DNA of 64,000 nt. Origin: Peptacetobacter sp900550335. Its GTDB lineage: Bacteria > Bacillota > Clostridia > Peptostreptococcales > Peptostreptococcaceae. This document shows positions 1-7,984 of this stretch, one piece after another; position 1 is the first letter of the stretch, and each line of letters starts with the position of its first letter. Both the position numbers and the translations under genes were made by a program. The stretch spans positions 1,240,001-1,304,000 of the forward strand of contig NZ_CP180001.1 of the NCBI RefSeq assembly GCF_047528295.1, read 5' to 3'. The notes under the pieces were generated by a model. That model searched no databases. It saw nothing but the letters and a program-made list of their open reading frames with translations, and was not told the origin of the DNA.

Positions 1-54
1 TGTATAGATCAAAATATGAGAAAAGAAATGAATTTAAGACACCCAAGAAGATAA
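1..54 (+). CDS. Possible 3' end of an upstream gene (partial)
   Basis: A 17-codon open stretch runs from the window edge to a TAA, ending in the residues NLRHPRR. A second frame is also open from base 3 to a TAA at 63-65, so the true frame cannot be decided from this window. A clear terminator hairpin follows at 118-149, which fits a gene ending here. No family can be recognised from so few residues. Confidence 0.25.
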   Translation, partial: CIDQNMRKEMNLRHPRR

Positions 55-117
55 AAATATTATAAAAAATACTGAGTATAATAAAGTAAAAAGGAATTAT
101 AAAATATTTATAAACAG

Positions 118-149
118 AAAGTCTAACATTATTTGTTAGACTTTTTTTT
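118..149 (+). terminator. Rho-independent terminator before mltG
   Basis: GTCTAAC (121-127) pairs with GTTAGAC (135-141), extended by flanking A/T pairs, and is followed by a T run. It closes the transcript entering from the left and isolates the mltG operon. Confidence 0.85.
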
Positions 150-203
150 ATTATACTGATATAATGTATAGTTGCAGAGTTATGTACTCGATTAAAGAGA
201 GAT

Positions 204-232
204 TTGTAGACAGAAACGGAAATATGTAATAT
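204..232 (+). promoter_or_regulatory. Candidate promoter of the mltG operon
   Basis: TTGTAG (204-209) and TAATAT (227-232) are separated by 17 bp, about 60 bp upstream of mltG and after the previous terminator. The -35 match is imperfect. Confidence 0.35.
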
Positions 233-293
233 AATTGCAGATATTATATTTTAATAATATCTATTTTAAATCCAATAAAAAAGGAGAAATAAT

Positions 294-1361
294 ATGAAAA
301 AAAAGATATTAGTTATTTTAGTACTTTTTGTTGTAATTTTTGCCTCTGGGGGTATATATTTTAAGAGTCGGTCTGGTGCATACGATGTAAACGAAGAGAA
401 AAAAGTGGTTGTAAATATTCCGTCTGGCTCAGGAACTGACAGTATAGCAGATATACTTAGCGATGCAAAACTTATAAAAAACAAGCTAGTCTTTAAAATA
501 AATGTGAAAATGAGTGGAAAAGCCTCTCAGTTTAAAGCTGGAGAATATCAGTTTGATCAATCATACACTAATGGAGAGATTATAGATGATATAGCAGCAG
601 GTAAGATATACCACTCAGGTCCAAAAGTAACTGTCAAAGAAGGTGCAACTTCTATAGAAATAATTGATGAGCTAGTAAAGAAGAATCTGGGAACTAAAGA
701 AAATTATGAAAAACTTATAAATAATCCAGATGAGTTTAGAGATAAGTATGAGTTTTTAAAAGATAAGAATATAAAATCTTTAGAAGGATTCCTTTATCCT
801 AGTACATATTTCTGCACAGAAGGAGAAAGCGAAAGAGAAGTTATCTCTAGAATGTTAAATAAATTTGATGAAATGTACAAATATAAAATAAAACCAGAAA
901 TGGATAAACATAAAGACCTTAATTTCTACGATGTTATGAAAATGGCATCTATAATAGAAAAAGAGGCTGTTGTTGATAAAGATAGACCTTTAATTTCTAG
1001 TGTATTTTATAATAGATTGGCAAAGGATATGCCTCTTCAGTCAGATGCTACAATTCAGTATGCATTTAAAGAAAGAAAAAAAGTGGTTACGTATGAAGAT
1101 TTAAAAATAGAATCTCCGTACAACTCTTACAAGTATAAAGGATTACCACCTACACCGATAGCAAATCCATCTTGGAAATCAATAGAAGCAGCGATAAACC
1201 CTGCTGAAACAGATTATCTATACTTTGTAGCAAAAACTGATGGTGGAGAAAACAACTATGCTAAGACTTATGAAGAGCATTTAAAAAATGAAAAACGGTA
1301 TAAAGAACAGAGAGAAAAAAATAAACAGGAAACTCAGAATAAAGAATCTGAGGCAAATTAA
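294..1361 (+). CDS. mltG: Endolytic murein transglycosylase MltG (YceG-like)
   Basis: MltG is a membrane-anchored lytic transglycosylase that cuts nascent peptidoglycan strands and is thought to set glycan length. The 355-residue protein has one N-terminal membrane segment (about residues 4-22), a LysM-like region and a C-terminal YceG domain. The catalytic glutamate is expected at E222 in the motif SIIEKEA, followed by SVFYNRL. A strong GGAGAA ribosome site lies 7 bases before the ATG. It heads an operon with trmR and trhP, the same order as Bacillus yrrL-yrrM-yrrN/O. Residues 26 (just after the membrane segment) and 335 (C-terminal tail) are encoded by CGG, which may be read as Gln in this organism. 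Confidence 0.93.
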   Translation: MKKKILVILVLFVVIFASGGIYFKSRSGAYDVNEEKKVVVNIPSGSGTDSIADILSDAKLIKNKLVFKINVKMSGKASQFKAGEYQFDQSYTNGEIIDDIAAGKIYHSGPKVTVKEGATSIEIIDELVKKNLGTKENYEKLINNPDEFRDKYEFLKDKNIKSLEGFLYPSTYFCTEGESEREVISRMLNKFDEMYKYKIKPEMDKHKDLNFYDVMKMASIIEKEAVVDKDRPLISSVFYNRLAKDMPLQSDATIQYAFKERKKVVTYEDLKIESPYNSYKYKGLPPTPIANPSWKSIEAAINPAETDYLYFVAKTDGGENNYAKTYEEHLKNEKRYKEQREKNKQETQNKESEAN

Positions 1362-1380
1362 TTAGAATTGGAGAGATTTT

Positions 1381-2037
1381 ATGAGTAATATAGTAAACGA
1401 CCTTGTTGAAGAATATATAAGGGAAACACTAGCTGAAAAAGATGGGTTACTTAAAGAATTAGAAGATTACGCCCACGAAAACAGTGTACCTATAATTCAC
1501 AAAGAGGTATCAGATCTTTTAAAAGTTATATTAAAAATACATAGACCTAAAAGAATTCTTGAAGTTGGATGTGCAATAGGATATTCGTCAATATTCTTTG
1601 CGTCTGTATTAGGTGGAGATGTTGAAATTATAACTACTGAAAGAAATGAAGTTATGATAGAAAAAGCAAAAGAAAATATAAAAAGAGCAGGTCTTGAGGA
1701 TAAGATAACTATTCTTGAAGGAGATGCTGAAGAAACATTAAAAAATATAGATGGAGAATTTGATATGATCTTTATAGATGCAGCAAAAGGTCAGTATCAG
1801 CTATTCTTTGATCTTGTAATAGATAGATTAAAAAAAGGTGGACTTGTAGTTTCAGATAATATACTTTACAAAGGAATGGTTGCTCACGACGATTTCGTTG
1901 TAAGAAGAAAGAAAACAATAGTTAAGAGAATGAGAAATTATCTGGATTATATATGCACTTGTGATTATTTAAGCACATCTCTAATACCAATAGGAGACGG
2001 TGTAGCGTTAAGTTATAAAGAAGGAGAGAGAAAGTAA
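1381..2037 (+). CDS. trmR: tRNA 5-hydroxyuridine methyltransferase (TrmR/YrrM-type O-methyltransferase)
   Basis: This is a 218-residue class I SAM-dependent O-methyltransferase of the catechol-O-methyltransferase-like family. The SAM-binding motif is LEVGCAIGYSS (about residues 60-70), followed by an acidic loop and FIDAAKGQY. In Bacillus the homologue YrrM (TrmR) methylates 5-hydroxyuridine at the tRNA wobble position to 5-methoxyuridine. The direct neighbour downstream is the U32-family protein that makes the hydroxyuridine precursor, so the pair forms one modification pathway. The specific substrate is inferred from this gene order; the sequence alone shows only the methyltransferase fold. 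Confidence 0.85.
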   Translation: MSNIVNDLVEEYIRETLAEKDGLLKELEDYAHENSVPIIHKEVSDLLKVILKIHRPKRILEVGCAIGYSSIFFASVLGGDVEIITTERNEVMIEKAKENIKRAGLEDKITILEGDAEETLKNIDGEFDMIFIDAAKGQYQLFFDLVIDRLKKGGLVVSDNILYKGMVAHDDFVVRRKKTIVKRMRNYLDYICTCDYLSTSLIPIGDGVALSYKEGERK

Positions 2038-2039
2038 TT

Positions 2040-3287
2040 ATGGAAATGAAAAGAGCAGAATTATTGGCTCCAGCGGGAGACCTTGAAAAATTAAAAACTG
2101 CCATAATATACGGTGCTGATGCTGTATATATAGGTGGAGAAGTATTTGGAATGAGATCAGCTGCTAAAAACTTCAGCATAGAAGATATGGCAGAAGGTGT
2201 TGAATTCGCACACGCAAGAGGAAAAAAAGTATATGTAACAGTTAATATAATACCTCACAACGAAGACTTTAAATATTTAGACGAATATTTATTAGAATTA
2301 CAGAGAATAGGTATAGATGCAATAATAGTATCTGACCCAGGGGTTATAAGTGTAGCTAAGAGAGTTGTTCCAGAAATGGAATTACACTTAAGTACTCAGG
2401 CTAATACTACAAACTTTGAAAGTGCTAATTTCTGGTACAATCAGGGAATAAAAAGAGTAGTTGTTGCTAGAGAAATGTCTTTTGAAGAAATAAGAGAAAT
2501 AAGAGAAAAAACTCCAGATGATTTAGAGATAGAAGCATTCATGCACGGTGCAATGTGTATATCTTATTCAGGAAGATGCTTAATAAGCAACTACATGACA
2601 GGTAGAGAAGCTAACAAAGGTTCTTGTGCACAGTCATGCAGATGGCAGTACTACCTAATGGAAGAAAAAAGACCAGGTGAATACTTCCCAATATATGAGG
2701 ATGAAAGAGGAACATTCTTCTTCAACTCAAAAGACCTTTGTATGATAGAACACATACCAGAACTTGTTGAATCAGGTATAATGAGTTTAAAAATAGAAGG
2801 AAGAATGAAAACAGCTTACTATGTTGCAACAGTTGTTAGAGCATATAGAATGGCATTAGATGCATACTATGAAGACCCAGAAAACTGGACATACAACCCA
2901 ATGTGGATGGAAGAACTTAAAAAAGGAAGTCATAGACACTTTACAACAGGATTCTACCTACACAAACCTGACACAGAAGATCAGAACTATGAATCTGCAT
3001 CTTATGTAAGAAACTACGATTTCATAGGTGTTGTTAGAGGACATGATGAAGAAACTGGTCTTGCAATAGTAGAGCAGAGAAATAAAATGTCTGTTGGAGA
3101 AGATATAGAAATAATGGCTCCATACAAAGAAACTATGTACGCTAAGATATTAGAAATGTACAATGAAGACGGTGAGCCAATAGAATCAGCTCCACATCCA
3201 AGACAGATAGTAAAAATGAAACTAGATGTTCCTGTAGAAGAAGATTATATGCTTAGAAAACCTATAGAAGAAAAAGTAGATAATTAA
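2040..3287 (+). CDS. trhP: U32-family tRNA hydroxylation protein TrhP (YrrO/YegQ-like)
   Basis: A 415-residue peptidase-U32 family protein. Members of this subgroup are not known to act as proteases in the cell; TrhP proteins are needed to form 5-hydroxyuridine at tRNA position 34. Four conserved cysteines (C173, C180, C196, C200) match the family's presumed iron-sulfur ligands. The opening motif ELLAPAGDLEKLK is typical of the family. The start is two bases after the trmR stop, with a GAAGGAGAG ribosome site inside trmR, so the two are translationally coupled. Bacillus has two adjacent copies (yrrN, yrrO); only one is present here. A terminator follows at 3358-3396. Confidence 0.88.
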   Translation: MEMKRAELLAPAGDLEKLKTAIIYGADAVYIGGEVFGMRSAAKNFSIEDMAEGVEFAHARGKKVYVTVNIIPHNEDFKYLDEYLLELQRIGIDAIIVSDPGVISVAKRVVPEMELHLSTQANTTNFESANFWYNQGIKRVVVAREMSFEEIREIREKTPDDLEIEAFMHGAMCISYSGRCLISNYMTGREANKGSCAQSCRWQYYLMEEKRPGEYFPIYEDERGTFFFNSKDLCMIEHIPELVESGIMSLKIEGRMKTAYYVATVVRAYRMALDAYYEDPENWTYNPMWMEELKKGSHRHFTTGFYLHKPDTEDQNYESASYVRNYDFIGVVRGHDEETGLAIVEQRNKMSVGEDIEIMAPYKETMYAKILEMYNEDGEPIESAPHPRQIVKMKLDVPVEEDYMLRKPIEEKVDN

Positions 3288-3357
3288 TAAATTTTAAGTA
3301 AGTAATAAAATACTAATAAAATAAAAGATTAATGATTAAATAGAAAATCGATAATTG

Positions 3358-3396
3358 ATGGACTCTCTCTATCTAATAGGGGGAGTCTATTTTTTT
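3358..3396 (+). terminator. Terminator after trhP
   Basis: TGGACTCTCTC pairs with GGGGGAGTCTA using three G-U pairs, and is followed by a run of seven T. It ends the mltG-trmR-trhP transcript. Confidence 0.8.
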
Positions 3397-3642
3397 AGAT
3401 TAAATTATGAATAATTAAATATTATTTTGGAAAGTGTGCAATTTATGATAAATTAAAAGTTAGAGGTATTTAAAAGTTATTTGTATTGAAATAAAAATAA
3501 TCTTGGATTAAATTAAAAAATATTATAAAAAATATTGCACGAAATTAAAATAAAATATTTAAAAAATATTGTAAAAAATATTGGATAAAATGAATATAAT
3601 AATGAAAATTTGAAGATTATATACAATGAAAGGAGAAATTTT

Positions 3643-4497
3643 ATGGGAACAAATTCAGAAACAAGAATCTTTGCACTTTTAGGTCATCCAGTTAGCAATA
3701 GTTTTTCACCTAATATGCATAGTTATTTATTTGAAAAGTATGGTGTAAATGGAGCGTATCTATGTTTTGATATAGAGCCTAGAAAAATATACAAATCTAT
3801 TGAAGCTATGAGACTTTTAAATACAGTTGGGTTTAATGTAACTATTCCATACAAGACCGATGTAATGGCAGGACTAGATGAAATAGATAGAAATGCAGAG
3901 TTGATAGGAGCTGTTAATACTGTAAAAAATGAAGGTGGAGTTTTAAAAGGATACAATACAGACGGAAGAGGCTTTGTAAAGGCTATTACAGACAGAAATA
4001 TTCATCTAGAAGGTAAGAGTGCTATTATATTGGGATGTGGAGGTGCTTGTAGAAGTATAGCTATAGAAATGGCATCTAATGAAATTAAAAAAATTGATAT
4101 AAGAAATAGAAGTATTGAAAATGCAGAAAAAATAGCTAAAAGAGTAGGCACTGTATTTGGTACAGAAGTTGTATATTCTAGTATGGCTGTATCCAAAGAG
4201 GATTTAGAAGAGTACGATTTCTTGATAAATACAACTCCAATAGGAATGGAGAGCGATGAATGCCCTATAGATGAAGATGTAAAGGTTTCGAGTGATATAG
4301 TAGTTTACGATATAGTTTATAAACCTCATAGAACTAATTTAATAAAATGGGCAGAAAAAAATAATTTAAGAGTCATTCATGGAATTGATATGCTTATAAA
4401 TCAAGGTATAGAAGCTTTTGAAATATGGACTGGGAAAAAGGTAGACTCAAAAGATGCAGAAATTCTGAAAGAAATGTTCCAATCTGAAAGAATTTAA
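3643..4497 (+). CDS. aroE: Shikimate dehydrogenase
   Basis: AroE reduces 3-dehydroshikimate to shikimate with NADPH in the pathway to aromatic amino acids. The N-terminal substrate domain shows GHPVSNSFSPNMH, NVTIPYK (catalytic Lys) and GAVNTV. The nucleotide-binding motif is GCGGACRSIA. I chose the ATG preceded by AAAGGAGAA rather than the in-frame TTG 33 bases upstream, which would add residues absent from the family; this gives 284 residues. The gene stands between a 300-bp AT-rich gap and four pilin-like genes, with which it may be co-transcribed. Confidence 0.94.
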   Translation: MGTNSETRIFALLGHPVSNSFSPNMHSYLFEKYGVNGAYLCFDIEPRKIYKSIEAMRLLNTVGFNVTIPYKTDVMAGLDEIDRNAELIGAVNTVKNEGGVLKGYNTDGRGFVKAITDRNIHLEGKSAIILGCGGACRSIAIEMASNEIKKIDIRNRSIENAEKIAKRVGTVFGTEVVYSSMAVSKEDLEEYDFLINTTPIGMESDECPIDEDVKVSSDIVVYDIVYKPHRTNLIKWAEKNNLRVIHGIDMLINQGIEAFEIWTGKKVDSKDAEILKEMFQSERI

Positions 4498-4516
4498 TTT
4501 ATAAAGGGTGATAAAA

Positions 4517-4935
4517 ATGGGTTACTAGAAAAAGTATTTATTTCTATAAAAAGAAAAGAAAGTAAAAAAAGTGGCTTTATAATAACAGATTCTATTATAG
4601 CTGTATCTATATTGTTTTTATCTATGTATTTATTTTCTACATTTAATAATAATACAAATGCTATTTTAGAGCAAAATAGAAATTACAAAGAGTTAGTTTA
4701 TACAGCAGAGGTTGAGTTAAATAAAGAATTGGATAATGTGAAAAAAGGAAGCTTATCAATCAAAAATACGTATAAGACTGATGATGTAATTATAAGTAAA
4801 AAAGTAGAGCCTGTGGATATAAATAGAGGGGTGTATGTCGTTACAGTAGATGCTATTCGAGATGATAAGAAAATTACTCTGCAGGGATATGAACGATGGA
4901 AAGAGGATGATATATTTGTTCAATCTTTGGAGTAA
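4517..4935 (+). CDS. Type IV prepilin-like protein with a disrupted start
   Basis: The frame ending at 4935 encodes a prepilin-type N-terminus, SKKSG|FIITDSIIAVSIL: a Gly before the cleavage site, a hydrophobic helix, and Asp at +5 where Glu is usual. No ATG, GTG or TTG lies in this frame between the aroE stop and the hydrophobic segment. A well-placed AAAGGGTG plus ATG (4517) is one base out of frame and stops after three codons. Restoring one G in the GGG after that ATG gives a leader starting MGLLEKVF that joins the body exactly. The alternative TTG at 4612 would delete most of the pilin helix and is unlikely. This is either a frameshifted gene, a sequencing error or an unusual initiation. 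The product would be a minor pilin. Confidence 0.55.
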
Positions 4936-4945
4936 AGTTTTAAAA

Positions 4946-5644
4946 ATGAAAAAGGCAGGAAGTGTTTCTATTTCTGCGATAATGGTTCTTACATTAATGA
5001 CTATATCCTGTGCAGCACTTCAAGAAAGGATTGTAGATTATATAGAAAGTGAAAATACAGATATAAAGTCAGAAAATCTTTTGAGAAGAGCTGAAGGTGC
5101 AGCCATAATAGCAGAGGAAAAAATAGTAGAGGCCACTCAAAGATTGTATGATTCTAGCGTAGATAGAAGAGATTTTAAGAGAAAAATTGAAAGTTATTCT
5201 TATAGAAAGCAATATGTAGCTGAAATAGAGGATATAGCAGATGTAAATATAGAAAATGTAAAGATAGATGTTTATAGAGATGATATAGCTCAGGATGGAC
5301 TAGGGCTTTATAAATTTTGGGTGTATATTACGGTAAAAGAAGGCGAATTTAAACGAGAAATAGATTTATGTGTAACTTTAAAGAATTTATTTAAAGAAAA
5401 ACCTATAAAAGATGAAAATAATAAACCTAATAATCAAGAAAATCCCAATATACCAGAAAAGCCGGATGATAATATAGAAGCACCAGGAGAAAATATTGAA
5501 AATCCAAATTTAAATAATCCAGATTTAAATAATCCTGATAGCGAGAATGGAAATGATACAAATCAAGAAATAGATCCTGAAGAAGATATTCCTGAGAGAT
5601 ATAATGCTAGAGATGCGTTAATATTTAGAGTTAAAAAAGAATAA
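4946..5644 (+). CDS. PilX/GspK-like minor pilin with Asn/Pro-rich C-terminus
   Basis: The 232-residue protein starts MKKAGSVSISAIMVLTLM, resembling the short-leader PilX-type N-terminus (a Gly-Ser, then a hydrophobic helix). The middle is charged. The C-terminal third is low complexity, rich in Asn, Pro, Asp and Glu with repeated NNPD units, as in an exposed linker. I chose this ATG over upstream in-frame starts because those overlap the preceding pilin gene and would prefix a basic, non-pilin stretch. The ribosome site (GGAG) is about 13 bases away, so the start is not fully certain. It lies in a row of pilin-like genes without assembly ATPase or platform protein. Confidence 0.65.
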   Translation: MKKAGSVSISAIMVLTLMTISCAALQERIVDYIESENTDIKSENLLRRAEGAAIIAEEKIVEATQRLYDSSVDRRDFKRKIESYSYRKQYVAEIEDIADVNIENVKIDVYRDDIAQDGLGLYKFWVYITVKEGEFKREIDLCVTLKNLFKEKPIKDENNKPNNQENPNIPEKPDDNIEAPGENIENPNLNNPDLNNPDSENGNDTNQEIDPEEDIPERYNARDALIFRVKKE

Positions 5645-5705
5645 ATATTAAAAAGAGTAGAGATTTATTAGAGGTGTTTTCGATGAAAAGAGAAGGAATG
5701 TGAGC

Positions 5706-6122
5706 ATGGCCGAGCTTGTTGTAGGAATGTGTTTGATGGTTTTATTGGTTGGCCTAGTTATTCCTAAGGTAGATGTTGGATATGCTAAAGCTGAATGGGA
5801 ACGGAGAAAGCTTTGTTCAGAAATAAGATATATCAAAAGAAGAAATTTAGCAGGAGTAAATGAAGATATAAGAGTTACAAATAGCGAGAAAAAAAGTGCT
5901 TATTATATAGCTTGTAGGACAAACCTACTCAAAAAAGTTGAGATGCCAGAAAATATTAGAATGGAAACGCTTATAGATAGAATACACTTCCACACAGATG
6001 GGAAGCCTTATAAAGCTGGAACTGTAGAGATAAACTATAAAAAGAAAATCTATAGCATAACAATAACTCCTATATCTGGAAGGGTTTTATTTAAGGAGGG
6101 AATATACTCGAGTGCAAAGTAG
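5706..6122 (+). CDS. Pilin-like protein whose prepilin leader is out of frame
   Basis: The body begins MAELVVGMCLMVLLVGLVIPK, a typical pilin N-terminal helix with Glu near the front. AGAAGGA (5691-5697) is ideally spaced for the ATG at 5706; a GTG at 5700 is also possible. Directly upstream a mini-ORF (ATG 5683, product MKREGM, TGA 5701-5703) carries what looks like the missing leader. Removing one TG from ATGTGAGC would fuse them into KREG|MSMAELVV, a perfect prepilin motif with Glu at +5. The gene therefore appears split by a 2-base duplication, or is made by reinitiation as a leaderless form. Codon 5802 is CGG. The function is presumably that of a minor pilin. Confidence 0.6.
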   Translation: MAELVVGMCLMVLLVGLVIPKVDVGYAKAEWERRKLCSEIRYIKRRNLAGVNEDIRVTNSEKKSAYYIACRTNLLKKVEMPENIRMETLIDRIHFHTDGKPYKAGTVEINYKKKIYSITITPISGRVLFKEGIYSSAK

Positions 6123-6633
6123 AAAACTTTCTAGGAAATGTGGTTATCTTATGATTGAAGTATTTGTAGCTATCAGTATATCTTTAGTAGTCATGAGTAC
6201 TGTTTCTATTATGTTGAGCGAATCTATGAATTTGATAAAGCAAACAGATTCTAGGATAGAGTTGAGAGAGCAGTTTGATGAAATGGCTACAACTATAAAA
6301 AGAGAGCTTAGAAATTCTAATAATTTAAAATTTTATTATAAAGATAGAGGATTAGCTTTGTGCGATGAATTTATAGAAATAGATAGAATTAATTTTTCTC
6401 AATTTGAAAATGTAAATCAAGGTGTTGTTGAAATTTCAGAGAGAGTTATGTACATAGAAGAGAAAAAGAAAAAAATCTTTATATATTATAACGGTGGGGC
6501 CTATGAGATAGGAAATTATGTAGAAAAAATTGAAGTAAAGCAAGATTCTGAAGGTATTTTTTCGATTAAACTTAAACTTAACAAAAATAATAATAGATTT
6601 AGTGATATAATAAGCATAAGGATGAGGAATTGA
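6112..6633 (+). CDS. Type IV prepilin-like protein
   Basis: A 173-residue protein with an intact prepilin signal, RKCG|YLMIEVFVAISIS, including Glu at +5 and a hydrophobic helix ending near residue 32. It starts with GTG, overlaps the previous gene by 11 bases, and has AAGGAGGG about 12 bases upstream, rather far. The globular part has no recognisable motif. It closes the four-gene pilin-like row between aroE and efp. The row lacks PilB, PilC, PilD and PilT, so export and assembly would need machinery encoded elsewhere. Confidence 0.7.
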   Translation: MQSRKLSRKCGYLMIEVFVAISISLVVMSTVSIMLSESMNLIKQTDSRIELREQFDEMATTIKRELRNSNNLKFYYKDRGLALCDEFIEIDRINFSQFENVNQGVVEISERVMYIEEKKKKIFIYYNGGAYEIGNYVEKIEVKQDSEGIFSIKLKLNKNNNRFSDIISIRMRN

Positions 6634-6656
6634 TATTGGTAGAATAGTAAAAATAC

Positions 6657-6686
6657 TTGTTTAAATCATACAATGTATGATATTAT
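6657..6686 (+). promoter_or_regulatory. Candidate efp promoter containing a 17-bp perfect dyad
   Basis: TTGTTT (6657-6662) and TATTAT (6681-6686) are 18 bp apart. The spacer is almost filled by the perfect palindrome ATCATACA-A-TGTATGAT (6665-6681), which looks like a repressor operator. The regulator is unknown. Confidence 0.5.
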
Positions 6687-6768
6687 GTTATCAGTAGGAT
6701 TATGAAATATTATAAGAATACAAAAATAGCCTTTAGAGGTTAAGTAATATTTATTGGAGGTTATATAA

Positions 6769-7332
6769 ATGGTAACAGCAAGTGAATTTAGAAAAGGTGT
6801 AACTTTTGAAAAAGACGGTCAGCCATGTCTAGTAGTAGATTTCCAGCACGTTAAACCTGGAAAAGGGGCTGCTTTCGTTAGAACAAAATACAGAAATCTT
6901 ATAACAGGAGCAACTAGAGAAGAAGCTTTCAACCCAAGTGATAAATTCCCTAAAGCTCAGATAGAAACTAAACAGATGCAGTATCTATACAACGATGGTG
7001 AATTATACTACTTCATGGATCAGGAAACATTTGATCAGATAGCATTAGATTACGTACGGGTTGAAGATGCTATAAAATTCATGAAAGAAAATGAAGTTGC
7101 TACAATAAGATTCTTCCAGGGAAGTCCATTCGAAGTTGAAGGACCAAACTTTGTTGAGTTAGAAATAACTGAAACAGAACCTGGTATAAAAGGAAATACA
7201 GCAAGTAACGTAACTAAATCAGCTACAGTTGAAACTGGAGCAGTTGTTCAGGTTCCTTTATTCATAAATGAAGGAGACAAAATAAAAATAGACACTAGAA
7301 CTGGTGAATATTTATCAAGAGTAAACAACTAA
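6769..7332 (+). CDS. efp: Translation elongation factor P
   Basis: EF-P rescues ribosomes stalled at polyproline. The 187-residue protein shows the three-domain EF-P pattern: KOW domain with HVKPGKGAAFVRTK, then two OB folds ending in EPGIKGNT...FINEGDKIKID. Lys32 sits at the loop tip that is post-translationally modified in other bacteria. GGAGG is well placed. All nine glutamine codons are CAG. Codon 97 is CGG, within DYV-x-VEDAIKF; the Bacillus protein, as I remember it, has Gln there (ATQIESELKY). This makes it one of the clearest sites for reading CGG as Gln. Confidence 0.97.
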   Translation: MVTASEFRKGVTFEKDGQPCLVVDFQHVKPGKGAAFVRTKYRNLITGATREEAFNPSDKFPKAQIETKQMQYLYNDGELYYFMDQETFDQIALDYVRVEDAIKFMKENEVATIRFFQGSPFEVEGPNFVELEITETEPGIKGNTASNVTKSATVETGAVVQVPLFINEGDKIKIDTRTGEYLSRVNN

Positions 7333-7416
7333 TATCAAATTTCAAACCAAATTAAAAATGTATAGCACCGACAAAAGTCGATGTTAAAACAAAGCATTGA
7401 AAGCGAGGGGCAGGAC

Positions 7417-7944
7417 ATGAAAGTAAAAGAAAATGTTGCATACCTAAGAGGATTAGCAGAAGGACTTGAAATAGCAAAAGAAGGAAGTACTGGAAAAGTT
7501 ATCAATAAAATGATAGAAACTCTAGACAAATTTGCAGATGCTATAAATGAACTTCAGGAAGAAAACGAAGAACTTCGTGAATATATAGAAGACATGGACT
7601 CAGATTTAGCAGATATGTATGAAGATATGGAAGAATTAGAAGAAAACATAGACGATATATATGAAGAATTAGAAGACATGGAAGAAGATATAGAAGATCT
7701 TTATGAATGTGAATGTGATTGTGATTGCGAAGATGAAGACGATGATGATTACGGCTACATTGAAATGGAATGCCCATATTGCGGTGAATTAGTAGAAATA
7801 GATGAAGATGAACTTTATGATGACGATTTAGACATAGTTTGTCCTTATTGTGAAGAAGTTATATTATCTTCAGAAGACTTCGATGATGAATGCGAAGAAG
7901 GCTGCTGTTCATGTGAAGGATGCTGTGGTGAAGACGAAGAATAA
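7417..7944 (+). CDS. Acidic coiled-coil and zinc-ribbon protein (Clostridioides CD1247-like)
   Basis: The first 40 residues (VKENVAYLRGLAEGLEI) form a small conserved domain. Next comes a very acidic predicted coiled coil of about 65 residues rich in Glu/Asp. A two-knuckle zinc ribbon, CPYCGE...CPYCEE, follows, and the tail is cysteine-rich (CEEGCCSCEGCCGEDEE). I chose the internal ATG after GAGGGG rather than the ATG at 7381, giving 175 residues. The same gene lies between efp and rnc in Clostridioides as I recall. The function is unknown; the composition suggests metal binding or a regulator of a basic partner such as RNA polymerase or ribosome. A strong terminator follows. Confidence 0.8.
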   Translation: MKVKENVAYLRGLAEGLEIAKEGSTGKVINKMIETLDKFADAINELQEENEELREYIEDMDSDLADMYEDMEELEENIDDIYEELEDMEEDIEDLYECECDCDCEDEDDDDYGYIEMECPYCGELVEIDEDELYDDDLDIVCPYCEEVILSSEDFDDECEEGCCSCEGCCGEDEE

Positions 7945-7984
7945 ATCGATCTTTATAGAAAAATAAAAATCTATGTAAAATTAA

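Noticed and set aside
3490..3600. Short direct repeats (AAAAAATATTG) resembling an iteron or CRISPR set
   Set aside because: Unequal spacing, very low complexity and no spacer-like sequences; explained by A/T composition.
4612..4935. TTG at 4612 as the real start of the first pilin gene
   Set aside because: It would remove the conserved cleavage motif and most of the membrane helix, and has no ribosome site.
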